Shown: piece by piece, positions 8,518 through 17,946 of the stretch
Layout of the letters: each line of letters starts with the position of its first letter
How positions within the stretch are numbered: position 1 is the stretch's first letter
From: Cellvibrionaceae bacterium
GTDB lineage: Bacteria; Pseudomonadota; Gammaproteobacteria; Pseudomonadales; Cellvibrionaceae
Reading direction: 5' to 3'
Assembly (NCBI GenBank): GCA_028281575.1
Contig: JANQJP010000090.1
Coordinates: forward strand, 62,001 to 126,000
DNA: 64,000 bases
Program-made: the position numbers and the translations under genes
Notes under the pieces: generated by a model
Told to the model about the DNA's origin: nothing
Database searches by the model: none
Seen by the model: only the letters and a program-made list of their open reading frames with translations

Positions 8518-10572
8518 TTACCTTTTTAGTTTGCGTATGATTTTTTTAATCATACGTTTGAGTTTAAGGTAGTGTGGATTTTTTTCCCGATAGTACCGGC
8601 TTACTAGTTTGATAAACGCTTTTGCGACAACGGAATCCAGGTTGCGATAATAGGCAGCCCGCCAATTTGAAATGGTGAATTCACTGCTGAACTGTTTTGG
8701 GCGCAGGATGACATCTAACGTGCCGCGCTCAGGATCTGCAAATTTAGGGCTTACCTCTGCAGCCAACACATTTGATTCATAGGGAATGGCGCCCACTTGC
8801 TTTGCTTCGTTTGCGCTTGGATTACGAATAAAGTCCATAAGCAGATGTCGCATCAATGGCATCGGTGCATTTGCCTGCAAGGCTTTTGGCAGGTTTGCGT
8901 AATCGCGAATATAAGCTTCGGCACCCCTTTGGATTTCTTCTATTGTTTTATCCAGATGGGGGTTACTGTTTTCCCTGACGTAGCGAGGTACGAGTTCACC
9001 GTCAACTTCTTCGAATTTTTTAAAACTCTCAGATGGCGCGCTGAGGAAAACTTCAATTAAACGGGCCAGCTCCAAAAATTCTTCAATGTCGCCACCGAAG
9101 TCATCAAAATTAAATAAATATCCGTGGCCTGGTGATTTCTCAGAAAATTTATCCGTAGCCTTCTTATGTAGGGCGAAATAAAAGCCGTACAACATGGCAT
9201 TTGGATTTTCTCCATGAACGAGCTTGTCTAAGCGCGCCTGGCCGCTACCAAACCAACCTGAGTCGACCAAGCCAGCGGCATCGGATGCGAGCATGCCAAC
9301 TTCGTTTAGATAGCGTAGGTAACAGTTCTTTTCGCGTGTAGCCGCTTCAATCACCACTGATGAAATATTATCCATTAGCGTGCTCAGTTTATTGGCGTCT
9401 TCTTCCAGGTGATAGGGATCGATGATTTGGTTTTCGCCTTCGAACCCGGCGGCTACAATATCGTTATGGTTCGCCGAGACCTCGATGATATCCAAATACT
9501 GTCTTATGCTCGCCGGTCGGCGTGAAACGGCAAACGATAAAAAAACTTCACCTACGTTTTCAGAAATTAGTGGAAATATTAATGAGCGTCGTGAAGCGAG
9601 CAAATAATGGCTTTTTGCGTTGACTGCGTTGCAGTCAGCAAGCAAATCGTAAGCGCGTTTTAAAAACCAGCCCTCCCGCGCAATAAAATATAAATCGGTT
9701 ATTTTTTTGCTTTTTGCGTGTTGGCAAAGCCAGTTTGTGAAACCGCATACGATAGGTCCCAACACCTGATAGCCAACATCAAAAACACTGGCATTTTCTT
9801 TCAGTAATTTATAATTTTTTTGTAGAGCGCGAAAAGTACTCGCTCCCAGGTTACTGGCGTCGTCTTTATGGTAGTAGCGGTCCCGACTGAGAAGGCGAAC
9901 ACCCTTGGTTACATGATGTGACTTAAGACCTCGTGCAGCGGCCTGGGTTACATCTGAGTGAAAGCTATCGCCTAAATGCACTATTTTTTCAGGTGCAATG
10001 TCGAGTGAACTTATTACGTAGTCAAATAATTTGCCCGACGCTTTATTAGTGCCAATTTCACAAGAGACAAATAGCTTCGCGTAAGTATCATACTGGCATT
10101 GTGAAAGCAGTTTTTCGATATGTGTTTTTGGTAAATATATATCAGAAATAAAAATGATTTTCTTGCCCAGGTCCCGGGCTTGTTGGTAAATAGAATAAAT
10201 CTCGGGGTTTTGTACGGTAACAAGGGCTTCTGTTTCGAGTTCCAGGGCTTTGATCTCGGCGAGGGTCGTTTCAAATTCGGGATGGAGATGACATAAGTTA
10301 TGGTAAATATCGTCCAGATCGATCTCTAGCGCCCGATCATCGGCCCACGTTTTTGTCACGATATCGAGTTCTGCAGTGAATCGCTTTTGTGCGAACCCTC
10401 TATATCTACTGTCTCCGTGTTGATCTATTAAGATCTTTTCCATAATTAGAAAAAGATCTTTTGGTTCGCATATGTTGCGAATAACCGCCGTGTCAAAAAT
10501 ATCAAACGAAACAAACTCGCACGCTTGTAAGTCGTTCCTAAATACGTCTATATTCGACTGGATTATTTTCAA
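8518..10572 (-). CDS. HAD-superfamily protein with large C-terminal extension (COG5610-like)
   Basis: A 684-residue soluble protein. The first 230 residues form a HAD-like domain: VSFDIFDTAVIR (nucleophile Asp and second Asp, about residues 23-27), a Ser/Thr region FISDIYLP (motif II-like), and HLGDSFHSDVTQA (motif IV-like). The following 450 residues resemble the conserved extension seen in COG5610 predicted hydrolases of polysaccharide loci, including YFIAREGWFLKRAYDLL and GLVDSGWFGSGQARLD. Its activity is not known to me. The minus-strand orientation separates it from the GT genes. Confidence 0.75.
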   Translation of the reverse strand: MKIIQSNIDVFRNDLQACEFVSFDIFDTAVIRNICEPKDLFLIMEKILIDQHGDSRYRGFAQKRFTAELDIVTKTWADDRALEIDLDDIYHNLCHLHPEFETTLAEIKALELETEALVTVQNPEIYSIYQQARDLGKKIIFISDIYLPKTHIEKLLSQCQYDTYAKLFVSCEIGTNKASGKLFDYVISSLDIAPEKIVHLGDSFHSDVTQAAARGLKSHHVTKGVRLLSRDRYYHKDDASNLGASTFRALQKNYKLLKENASVFDVGYQVLGPIVCGFTNWLCQHAKSKKITDLYFIAREGWFLKRAYDLLADCNAVNAKSHYLLASRRSLIFPLISENVGEVFLSFAVSRRPASIRQYLDIIEVSANHNDIVAAGFEGENQIIDPYHLEEDANKLSTLMDNISSVVIEAATREKNCYLRYLNEVGMLASDAAGLVDSGWFGSGQARLDKLVHGENPNAMLYGFYFALHKKATDKFSEKSPGHGYLFNFDDFGGDIEEFLELARLIEVFLSAPSESFKKFEEVDGELVPRYVRENSNPHLDKTIEEIQRGAEAYIRDYANLPKALQANAPMPLMRHLLMDFIRNPSANEAKQVGAIPYESNVLAAEVSPKFADPERGTLDVILRPKQFSSEFTISNWRAAYYRNLDSVVAKAFIKLVSRYYREKNPHYLKLKRMIKKIIRKLKR

Positions 10573-10687
10573 GTCGCGGCCTTAAAATTGTAGTTGAACA
10601 CCAACAGCTGTTTTAGATTCATAGCGTTAAAACGGTGGCATTTATGGTGTGCCTCTAATGCAAGTGCGTAATTCATATCTCGTACTA

Positions 10688-12091
10688 TCAAAATAGCGAG
10701 CTTGTAAACTCGGCAACATATTCACTCAAACCGACCATGTCCCAAAACATCGATCCTGATACATAGAGCGCAGTAAGGGTAAATGTGAAACAAAACAAAA
10801 TCGTAAGCCCATCATTGCTGACTAAGCGGATTTCATGTTTCCTCACCATATATAGCAAAATAAAGTGGCTGAGTATGGGAATAAGCGTGTACGCAAGTAT
10901 CAATCCAACCGTACCGCTATAGGTTCCGCCCAGATAAAGCCCGACTAATAATAGTACAGACAAAAAGAACTGGTAGGCCATCACCCCATAGGAGTCGCCC
11001 TTGGCCAACATATAGGGGGTGAGTGTCGCCGAAAGTACATTGCCTATCCTTCCAAAGGCCAATAGTTGCAACATCCAGCCGGCGCTAAGGTAGCGGTCGT
11101 CATATAGCAGTTCGATAATAAGCTGACCAAACGCGGCGATAAAAAGCGCGATGGAAAGAAAAAACAGGTGCAACTTATTGCGTATACGTCGGATTTTCGC
11201 GGTGAGTGCCACTGCGGTCGAATCGGCGATTAGTTTATTGTAGTACGGATGCAGTACGCGCCCAGAGATCGCACCGGTTAGGATCACAATCAGGCTGGCA
11301 AACACCGTCGCGATAGAATAGAGGCCGAGCTCTTCCATCGGCATCCAAAACCCCATAATCATGATGTCCGCTTGGGTTTGTACTACAAACAACGCTGATG
11401 ATAAGAAAATCCACTTGCCGTAGCCAAAAATCTCCTTTAGCGCCGCTTTTTCCAAACGGAAACCTACAATGTGCGGACCTGGAAACAGGGTGTAGCTGAA
11501 CACAAGCCGCAGTATGACGCCGGAAACATGACCGACCATCAGCGCCCAATAGCTGCGTGTTAGGTAGGCTGTGATAATCATTACGACAATGGTGACCGCA
11601 AGTGCGAGCGATTCCGATATAAACCGCGGGCGCTGATTTAGCTTGATGTCGGCCAAGATCATTGCGGTTGAGCGGCCCGAGTCGAACAGGCTGGCGAGGC
11701 TGGCGACCACCAACAGCAGGAATAATTCGGGTTCGCCATAGGCGACAGAAATAGGGTGGCTCGCAGCGAGTAGCAGCAGCGCAACAACAGCGCCCTTCAA
11801 TAACTGCAGCGTCCAGGCGGTCTGCATGAATGCTCTGTCGTCGAGGCGCTTGGAATTGTATAGCGCCCCATTCAGGCCAATGTCTGTCAGCATCGTGACA
11901 ATGACAATCGCGCTCTGAACGAGCGCCATAAGACCAAAATATTCAGGTACCAGCATGCGCGTCAGAATGAGATTACTGAGTAAGCGCATGCCCTGGACGG
12001 CCAGGACGTTTCCGAGCGCCCAGGCGCTGCTGCTCGCAAGTTTAGATTTGGTGACTTTGTGTTTAAGTGGCTTTAATAGTTGGTTGATCAA
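10688..12091 (-). CDS. Wzx-type polysaccharide flippase (MOP/MATE superfamily)
   Basis: A 467-residue polytopic membrane protein with about 12-14 helices. The N-terminus (SSSAWALGNVLAVQGMRLLSNLILTRMLVPEYFGLMALVQS) is typical of lipopolysaccharide/teichoic-acid flippases of the RfbX/Wzx group, which move lipid-linked oligosaccharides to the periplasmic side. Its place among glycosyltransferases supports this role. The 115 bp between it and the HAD gene hold no obvious terminator, so the two could share a transcript starting upstream of 12091. Confidence 0.88.
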   Translation of the reverse strand: MINQLLKPLKHKVTKSKLASSSAWALGNVLAVQGMRLLSNLILTRMLVPEYFGLMALVQSAIVIVTMLTDIGLNGALYNSKRLDDRAFMQTAWTLQLLKGAVVALLLLAASHPISVAYGEPELFLLLVVASLASLFDSGRSTAMILADIKLNQRPRFISESLALAVTIVVMIITAYLTRSYWALMVGHVSGVILRLVFSYTLFPGPHIVGFRLEKAALKEIFGYGKWIFLSSALFVVQTQADIMIMGFWMPMEELGLYSIATVFASLIVILTGAISGRVLHPYYNKLIADSTAVALTAKIRRIRNKLHLFFLSIALFIAAFGQLIIELLYDDRYLSAGWMLQLLAFGRIGNVLSATLTPYMLAKGDSYGVMAYQFFLSVLLLVGLYLGGTYSGTVGLILAYTLIPILSHFILLYMVRKHEIRLVSNDGLTILFCFTFTLTALYVSGSMFWDMVGLSEYVAEFTSSLF

Positions 12092-12518
12092 AATTTCGCC
12101 TGGATCTGTCTCTGGCTATGTGTTCGTGGTGGTGTGGGCCGCTTTTTAGGAGAGCTGTTTTGAGTGTAAGTGAAATATGAATAGTTAGCCAAACATGCAC
12201 GCCAGCAAAACAAATATTTTACTATCTTGCCGGCCTAGCATTGCAATATTGTTAGCGACGATTCGCAAATAGAAATTTAGCGAGCCGATCGAATTACACG
12301 TCTTTGCTCATATTCATGTCAAAATTATCGACGCGCTGGGACTTGAGCTACACTATCTTTTGTCGGCTATGGCGTGAATTTTGAGATTAAGCGTTCAGCC
12401 AAGCAACTAAATACCCATAAGCCTAAGGTTGGATTTGGCGCGTGGTTTGCATTTAACGCCGGCTCGCAAAGATTATATTTGGCACACCTGATTGTCTTGG
12501 TGAATTAGAAGAGAATAT
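12092..12518. other. 427-bp intergenic region between divergent glycan genes
   Basis: No coding sequence or repeat is convincing here. It must carry the promoters for the flippase/HAD pair on the minus strand and for the plus-strand arabinosyl-donor module. I see no operator-like palindrome and no clear promoter pair. An AGAAGAG stretch 5 bp before the ATG at 12519 is the ribosome-binding site of the next gene. Confidence 0.5.
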
Positions 12519-13970
12519 ATGACAGGCTCTAAATTCCTACTATCGTTCGGTCTGTGGTGGGCAGTTTTTTTGTTCGCTGCTTTTGCGATTTGTCGGTTTC
12601 GCCTCGCATTCGATACGCTTACCAGGAAAGATACGGTTAACCCCTGGGCTATTAGGTTGGTACTGCTATTTCCTGCAATTCTAGCGCTTCCTTATCTTTC
12701 AAGCGCTGTCGGTACTGGTGATGCAGCGTTTTATAACACACAAATTGAGTCTGTTGACTTATATAACCAGTATATTCATTTCGGCTACTACCTTATAGGT
12801 GTGGCTCTGCATTTCCTTGTGCCAATGCAGATAGATTTGCTGATGAACGTGGCTTCGTACATTCAAGGCATTGCTATCACCCTGTTACTTTTTTCGATTT
12901 TTCGTTATCACGGAGCGTCTTCTTTGGTAGCGGCTCTGGCGGCGGCAACTTTTAGCTCTACCCCCGTCGCAATTTATTCTTATGTTTATTCCGAAGTGTA
13001 TGTTACAGGGCTGTTTTTGTGCTTGCTCTCCTATTGGTTGTTGATCCGCCGTTTGGCACCCCTCGCGGGTTTAAGCTTCGCTCTGGCGTTAACAGTATCA
13101 ATATTAAATATCGTTTTCGCCCCGTTGTTTATCTATGCCACTGTGGTGAGTCAGCGCATGTTGTGGACAAGGGCGCTTATATTTTCTTTTGCTGTAGCAG
13201 TACCTATAGGGATTTTTATGATGTTCTATGGCGAAGGTTTACTCTACGGTGACCGCGGTATTCTTACAGGTGCTGGTGCTGCAAAGTCGATTACAGCTCT
13301 GGCCCAAGGTTGGGTACAGAGCATAAAGATATTATTAGGTTCATTCCCTATATTATTGCCGATATTTGTCCTCGCGGCTTTTGGGTTGATACGATTTCAC
13401 GGCCTAAAAAAAATATACGTGTTATTGCCCGTGGCATTGACAGTTATAGTACATGCGTTGACTGCCGGTGCCTTGCTAGAGTGGGGCTTGGATCTGCTCA
13501 TTACACCGCTATTGTGCCTGCTTCTCGCCCAGGCTTTGATGTTGCCTAACCCCATCGGGGTGTTTGTCGGCATATCCCACGCACAAAAAAAAGTTATTCT
13601 TCTAGCCGCGCTTATCTGTAATAGCGCGTGTGGTTTAATGTTGTGGACCGACGGATTTTTAACTGAAGCGAAGGAGCACAAGTATGAATACGAGCGCCTC
13701 GGAGTGTCTCTAGGTAAAAATCTGGCTCAGTCTATTGTACCTCTGGGAGGATTTAGTGAAAAAGGGAAGTTTTTACGTGCTCAGAGTCGACCCTACATTG
13801 CTACTCAAAAGAATGAAATCTTCGACCCGAATGCGACAGAAATAAAATATCTCGTGCTCAATCAAGACGAAAAACTTGTGCTTGAATCAAGGCCAGATAT
13901 ATCGGCATGGAAATTCGTGCAGTATGAACTCAATGACAATATTTATTGGATACTGGAAAGCCTCGAATGA
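12519..13970 (+). CDS. Polytopic membrane protein, possible GT-C type glycosyltransferase
   Basis: A 483-residue protein with about 11 hydrophobic helices and a soluble C-terminal tail of roughly 90 residues. I do not recognise the family. The layout (an acidic GTGDAAFYNTQIES stretch in an early extracytoplasmic loop, many helices, a soluble tail) resembles polyprenol-dependent GT-C transferases. The next three genes appear to make a polyprenyl-phosphoryl pentose donor, so a role as the transferase that uses it is plausible, but this is inference from context only. Other membrane roles remain possible. Confidence 0.6.
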   Translation: MTGSKFLLSFGLWWAVFLFAAFAICRFRLAFDTLTRKDTVNPWAIRLVLLFPAILALPYLSSAVGTGDAAFYNTQIESVDLYNQYIHFGYYLIGVALHFLVPMQIDLLMNVASYIQGIAITLLLFSIFRYHGASSLVAALAAATFSSTPVAIYSYVYSEVYVTGLFLCLLSYWLLIRRLAPLAGLSFALALTVSILNIVFAPLFIYATVVSQRMLWTRALIFSFAVAVPIGIFMMFYGEGLLYGDRGILTGAGAAKSITALAQGWVQSIKILLGSFPILLPIFVLAAFGLIRFHGLKKIYVLLPVALTVIVHALTAGALLEWGLDLLITPLLCLLLAQALMLPNPIGVFVGISHAQKKVILLAALICNSACGLMLWTDGFLTEAKEHKYEYERLGVSLGKNLAQSIVPLGGFSEKGKFLRAQSRPYIATQKNEIFDPNATEIKYLVLNQDEKLVLESRPDISAWKFVQYELNDNIYWILESLE

Positions 13971-14013
13971 AAAAAATACATGTTTCCCGCTTTTTTGTAA
14001 GGAAATAATCTAA

Positions 14014-15495
14014 ATGACAGGTGAAAAAAATTCAGAAGTACATGAAGGTGAGAGCTCGATCGGCACTTTGCCGTTGTGTGTTGATTTAGATGGTACTTTA
14101 CTTAAAACGGACAGTTTGCACGAATTGTTAGTCAAGTTTATTAAGTACAACCTCTGGTCTATCTTCAAGTTGCCATTTTGGGTGTTGGAAGGAAAAGCGG
14201 CGTTTAAATCGCAACTGGCTGAGCGTGTTTCTCTCGCGCCGCATTTACTGCCATATAATGAAAAGGTACTCGATTTTGTCAGGCAGGAAAAAGAAAAGGG
14301 CCGAGAGGTCTATTTATGTACCGGGGCGAATATTTCTGTTGCACAGGATATCGCCAGGCATATTGATCTGTTCGATGGTGTGATTGCCTCACAAGACGCC
14401 AAAAATATTACCGGTGGCAATAAAGCCGGTGAGCTTGTAGAGCGGTTTGGTGTAGATGGATATGCTTATATCGGTAACCATCATGTGGATTTTCCGGTAT
14501 GGGAATCTGCTGGGGAAGTTCTGGTTACTGGTGCATCCAAACGCCTGGTTGAAAAAACCAAACGCCGCTTTGAAAACGTGACTGTTTTTGAGCGGGATGA
14601 AATTAATCTCAAAGTCGTACTTAAAGCTGCGCGCGTGCATCAATGGGTAAAAAACGCTTTACTTTTCGTTCCTCTTCTTTTGGATCATAAGCTCGCAAAT
14701 ATGGGACTGGTTTTGGCCACCCTACTCGGGTTTTTATCTTTTTCACTTATGGCATCGGCCACATATGTTATCAACGACCTCCTGGATTTAGAGGCAGATC
14801 GCGCTCACCCCAAAAAGAGCAAGCGACCTTTTGCCTCTGGCGAATTATCCGTCGCGACGGGTTTTGGGATGGCTCTGTTGTTTTTTTCCATTTCCTTTTT
14901 TCTGTTGTTTTTTCTGCCACCATTGTTTGCCTTTGTCGCGTTGGTTTATCTTGTCTCTACCCTTATTTATTCTTTCCATATTAAGACGATGGTAATTTTG
15001 GATGCCTGTTTGCTCGCAGGTTTATTTACCATCCGTGTTATTGGTGGCACCGTCTTGATCGATGCCAATTGGTCTTTTTGGTTATTGGCATTCTCAATGT
15101 TTTTCTTCCTCAGTCTCGCTTTTACAAAGCGTGCGTCGGAGTTAAACGGTCTTATTGAACGGAAAGGAAAATCCACTGCTGGTCGAGGCTATATCGTTGA
15201 GGATATGGCGTTGGTGGTTTCCATGGGAGTTTCAAGCGGATATATCGCGGTATTGGTTGTCGCTTTCTATATTAATAGCGATAAAGTAAAAGGTATGTAT
15301 GCGTCGCCTGAAGTGCTCTGGTTAATTTGTCCTTTGCTGCTTTACTGGGTGGGCCGTATGTGGATGAAGACGGTGCGCGGCGAGATGAACGAAGATCCAA
15401 TTGTATTTGCGATTAAAGATCGTATTAGCCATCTCACGGCAGTTGTGAGTACGGTAGCCGTAGTAATTGCATCCATCGGAATTTCTTATGGTTAA
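14014..15495 (+). CDS. HAD phosphatase-UbiA prenyltransferase fusion (polyprenyl-phosphate phosphoribosyltransferase-like)
   Basis: A 493-residue fusion. The first 190 residues form a HAD domain with CVDLDGTLLKTD (Asp24/Asp26), LCTGAN, and GNHHVDFPVW in place of the usual GDSxxD. The rest is a UbiA-type membrane domain with NDLLDLEADRAHPKKSKRPFASG near residue 253 and about eight helices. This class matches DPPR synthase (UbiA, Rv3806c of Mycobacterium), which joins phosphoribosyl diphosphate to polyprenyl phosphate; the HAD part could remove the 5'-phosphate from the product. DprE1- and DprE2-like genes follow directly. It overlaps the next gene by 8 bp. Confidence 0.82.
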   Translation: MTGEKNSEVHEGESSIGTLPLCVDLDGTLLKTDSLHELLVKFIKYNLWSIFKLPFWVLEGKAAFKSQLAERVSLAPHLLPYNEKVLDFVRQEKEKGREVYLCTGANISVAQDIARHIDLFDGVIASQDAKNITGGNKAGELVERFGVDGYAYIGNHHVDFPVWESAGEVLVTGASKRLVEKTKRRFENVTVFERDEINLKVVLKAARVHQWVKNALLFVPLLLDHKLANMGLVLATLLGFLSFSLMASATYVINDLLDLEADRAHPKKSKRPFASGELSVATGFGMALLFFSISFFLLFFLPPLFAFVALVYLVSTLIYSFHIKTMVILDACLLAGLFTIRVIGGTVLIDANWSFWLLAFSMFFFLSLAFTKRASELNGLIERKGKSTAGRGYIVEDMALVVSMGVSSGYIAVLVVAFYINSDKVKGMYASPEVLWLICPLLLYWVGRMWMKTVRGEMNEDPIVFAIKDRISHLTAVVSTVAVVIASIGISYG

Positions 15496-16774
15496 GTATG
15501 AGCCCTGGGGTCGCTACCCAAAGGCCGAACAGCGAGCGATTTCTATTGTTGATCGCTACGCAATGCTTGATAACGATTCGACATGGTTGCCATTTGGAAA
15601 TGGGCGCAGCTATGGCGATTCGTGTTTGAATTCTGATGGTACGCTCGTTCATACGCAGTATTTAAATAAATATCTTGCGTTCGATAGTTCTACGGGAATA
15701 TTGCGTTGTGAATCAGGTATCAAGTTTTGTGAAATCATTGATACCGTCCTGCCGATGGGCTGGTTTTTGCCGGTGACTCCCGGAACAAAATTCGTTACGG
15801 TTGGTGGTGCAATTGCAAATGACGTTCATGGAAAAAATCATCATGTCGACGGTTGCTTCGGACATTTTGTTGTGCAATTTGAATTATTGCGCTCAGACGG
15901 GACACGCCTGATCTGCTCGCCGACGGAGAACGAGGCCCTTTTTAAAGCGACAATTGGCGGTTTGGGTTTAACAGGCCTTATTGTTTGGGCAGATATTCAA
16001 CTGAAGCCGGTGAAATCTGCCTATTTGGATGTCGAAACCGTGCCCTACGCGAGCCTGGACGAATTCAGACAATTGAGCGAAGCGTCGAAAGAAAATTTTG
16101 TATATACCGTTGCTTGGGTCGATTGTTTGGCCCGCGGCGAAAACCTGGGGCGTGGCATTTTTTTGCGTGCTAATCATGCGGAACACCAAGGTCCACCGCA
16201 GCGTGTGAAAAAAAAACTTACAGTGCCCATTGATTTTCCCGGCCGGTCGTTAAATAAATACACGATCAAAGCATTTAATCATTTGTATTACTGGAATGGC
16301 GCGCGTAACGCGGGTTTGTCTAAACAGCACTATGATCCCTATTTTTATCCACTTGATGGGATAAATAATTGGAATCGTATTTATGGTGGCGCTGGTTTCC
16401 TTCAATACCAGTTTGTTGTGCCATCAGATAATTATGATGCGATTCGGGAGATTATGGCTTGTATTGCGAGCGCGGGAGCAGGCTCGTTTTTAGCGGTACT
16501 AAAAGAGTTTGGCGAAATCCCTTCGTTGGGAATGTTGTCTTTCCCGAGAAAAGGCGTATGTTTGGCCCTCGATTTTCCAAACCATGGTAAGCAGACCTTT
16601 GAGTTGCTGGACCATTTGGACGAGTACGTCATGGCTGCGGGCGGCGCAATTTATCCCGCCAAAGACGCGCGCATGTCGCGTCAGGCGTTTCAGCAGTTTT
16701 TTCCGGCGCTCGACAATTTCCGTGCTCACGTTGATCCGGCGTTTTGTTCCGATTTTTGGTTGCGAGTGGCTTAA
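15488..16774 (+). CDS. FAD-dependent DprE1-like oxidase (polyprenyl-phosphoryl ribose 2'-epimerase subunit 1)
   Basis: About 428 residues of the VAO/FAD-binding type. Near residue 37 it has FGNGRSYGDSCLN, and near residue 105 GGAIANDVHGKNHH, both characteristic of DprE1. DprE1 oxidises the 2'-OH of polyprenyl-phosphoryl ribose to a keto intermediate, which DprE2 reduces to arabinose. Near residue 360 the text CLALDFP aligns by eye with mycobacterial NICVDFP; the benzothiazinone-reactive Cys of Mycobacterium then falls on Ala here. ATG at 15488 was chosen because it overlaps the upstream stop by 8 bp; an ATG at 15467 is also in frame. Confidence 0.86.
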   Translation: MVKYEPWGRYPKAEQRAISIVDRYAMLDNDSTWLPFGNGRSYGDSCLNSDGTLVHTQYLNKYLAFDSSTGILRCESGIKFCEIIDTVLPMGWFLPVTPGTKFVTVGGAIANDVHGKNHHVDGCFGHFVVQFELLRSDGTRLICSPTENEALFKATIGGLGLTGLIVWADIQLKPVKSAYLDVETVPYASLDEFRQLSEASKENFVYTVAWVDCLARGENLGRGIFLRANHAEHQGPPQRVKKKLTVPIDFPGRSLNKYTIKAFNHLYYWNGARNAGLSKQHYDPYFYPLDGINNWNRIYGGAGFLQYQFVVPSDNYDAIREIMACIASAGAGSFLAVLKEFGEIPSLGMLSFPRKGVCLALDFPNHGKQTFELLDHLDEYVMAAGGAIYPAKDARMSRQAFQQFFPALDNFRAHVDPAFCSDFWLRVA

Positions 16775-16790
16775 GAGTTGAGAGACTTAT

Positions 16791-17531
16791 ATGAGTAATG
16801 TAGTAATAATTGGCGCGACAAGCGCGGTGGCGCAGGAGGTGGCAAAGCTACATGCGGCCGAGCGTGATACTTTGATTTTGATCGGGCGTAACGCGACGCG
16901 CCTGGAAGATATCCAAAATGATCTCATGGTACGCGGCGCTGCAGATGTTTCTATCTTGGTGTATGACCTGCTCGAAGATGACAAACATGATGAGCTTTGT
17001 GAGCAGATTTTCGAACACATGATCAAGCCTGATTACGTCTATATGGCGCACGGCGTGTTGCCAGATCAGAACACCTGCGGCGGAAATTACGTTGCAGCTA
17101 AAGCTGCGTTTAACGCAAATTGTTTGAGTCATATATCGTTGCTGATCCGAATATCGACGCGTTTGAAAGCACTTCAGGCAGGTACCTTGGCGGTTATAAG
17201 CTCAGTTGCGGGAGACCGCGGGCGCAAAAGCAATTACATCTACGGTTCGGCCAAAGCCATGTTGAGCGCCTATCTGCAGGGACTTCGCAATGAATTATTT
17301 GCTTATGGTGTGCACGTGCTTGATGTGAAACCGGGTTTTATCGATACCCCGATGACAGCTGATATCGAAAAGAAAGGTGCACTTTGGGCGACGCCGCAAA
17401 AAGTAGCTGAGGATATCATTACGGCAGCGAGGAAAAAGAAAAATACACTATATACACCCTGGTTTTGGTTTTTAATTATGACAATTATTAAAAATATTCC
17501 AGAGTCGATATTTAAACGGTTAAACCTATAA
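16791..17531 (+). CDS. DprE2-like short-chain dehydrogenase (keto-reductase subunit)
   Basis: A 246-residue SDR with the NAD(P) motif VVIIGATSAVAQEVAKL at the N-terminus and the catalytic set SSVAGDRGRKSNYIYGSAKA (Ser, Tyr, Lys; YxxxK). SVAGDRGR-NYIYGSAKA is typical of DprE2-like enzymes rather than of fatty-acid or sugar SDRs. It should reduce the 2'-keto intermediate made by the neighbouring oxidase to the arabino form. It starts 16 bp after the oxidase gene, and a C-terminal hydrophobic segment may attach it to the membrane. Confidence 0.85.
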   Translation: MSNVVIIGATSAVAQEVAKLHAAERDTLILIGRNATRLEDIQNDLMVRGAADVSILVYDLLEDDKHDELCEQIFEHMIKPDYVYMAHGVLPDQNTCGGNYVAAKAAFNANCLSHISLLIRISTRLKALQAGTLAVISSVAGDRGRKSNYIYGSAKAMLSAYLQGLRNELFAYGVHVLDVKPGFIDTPMTADIEKKGALWATPQKVAEDIITAARKKKNTLYTPWFWFLIMTIIKNIPESIFKRLNL

Positions 17532-17553
17532 TTTGTTGATGAAGTAGTTACCT

Positions 17554-17922
17554 ATGGCTAAGTATATTCCTTTAATTCTATTTACTGTGTTTACAAATTT
17601 TGGTTCGCAAGTACTGCTAAAACACGGTATGACATCGATTGAAAAATTTGAAATCAGTTCTGAAGGCTTAATGAAGTCCGCCTTTGATATCATTTTTAAC
17701 CCGTTTGTTATCTCTGGGCTGCTCGTCATGGTGGTAAGTATGGGATCGCATTTGGTGGTTCTTTCCCGCGTGGAGATCAGCTATGCATACCCCTTTTTAG
17801 GTTTGTCGTTTGTGTTGACAGCCCTATGGGGTTATTTCGTTTTGTCTGAAGATGTCAATGTCTGGCGCATTTTAGGTGTTATGTTGATTTGTTCTGGTGT
17901 TGCCCTTGTAGCAAAAAGTTAA
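17554..17922 (+). CDS. Small multidrug-resistance/ArnE-like membrane transporter
   Basis: A 122-residue protein with four predicted helices and the EmrE/EamA-type pattern SRVEISYAYPFLGLSFVLTALWGYFVLSEDVNVWRILGVMLICSGV. Relatives such as ArnE/ArnF flip undecaprenyl-phosphoryl aminoarabinose. Directly behind the polyprenyl-phosphoryl pentose genes, a role in moving that donor across the inner membrane is likely, though inferred from context. The gene is preceded by 22 bp after the SDR stop and is in the same transcription unit. Confidence 0.75.
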   Translation: MAKYIPLILFTVFTNFGSQVLLKHGMTSIEKFEISSEGLMKSAFDIIFNPFVISGLLVMVVSMGSHLVVLSRVEISYAYPFLGLSFVLTALWGYFVLSEDVNVWRILGVMLICSGVALVAKS

Positions 17923-17946
17923 TTCTCTTTTTAATTGGAAAAAAAC

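Noticed and set aside
12450..12518. TTGGCAC at about 12479 as a sigma-54 promoter for the membrane-protein gene
   Set aside because: No GC dinucleotide at -12 spacing and no enhancer-like palindrome upstream.
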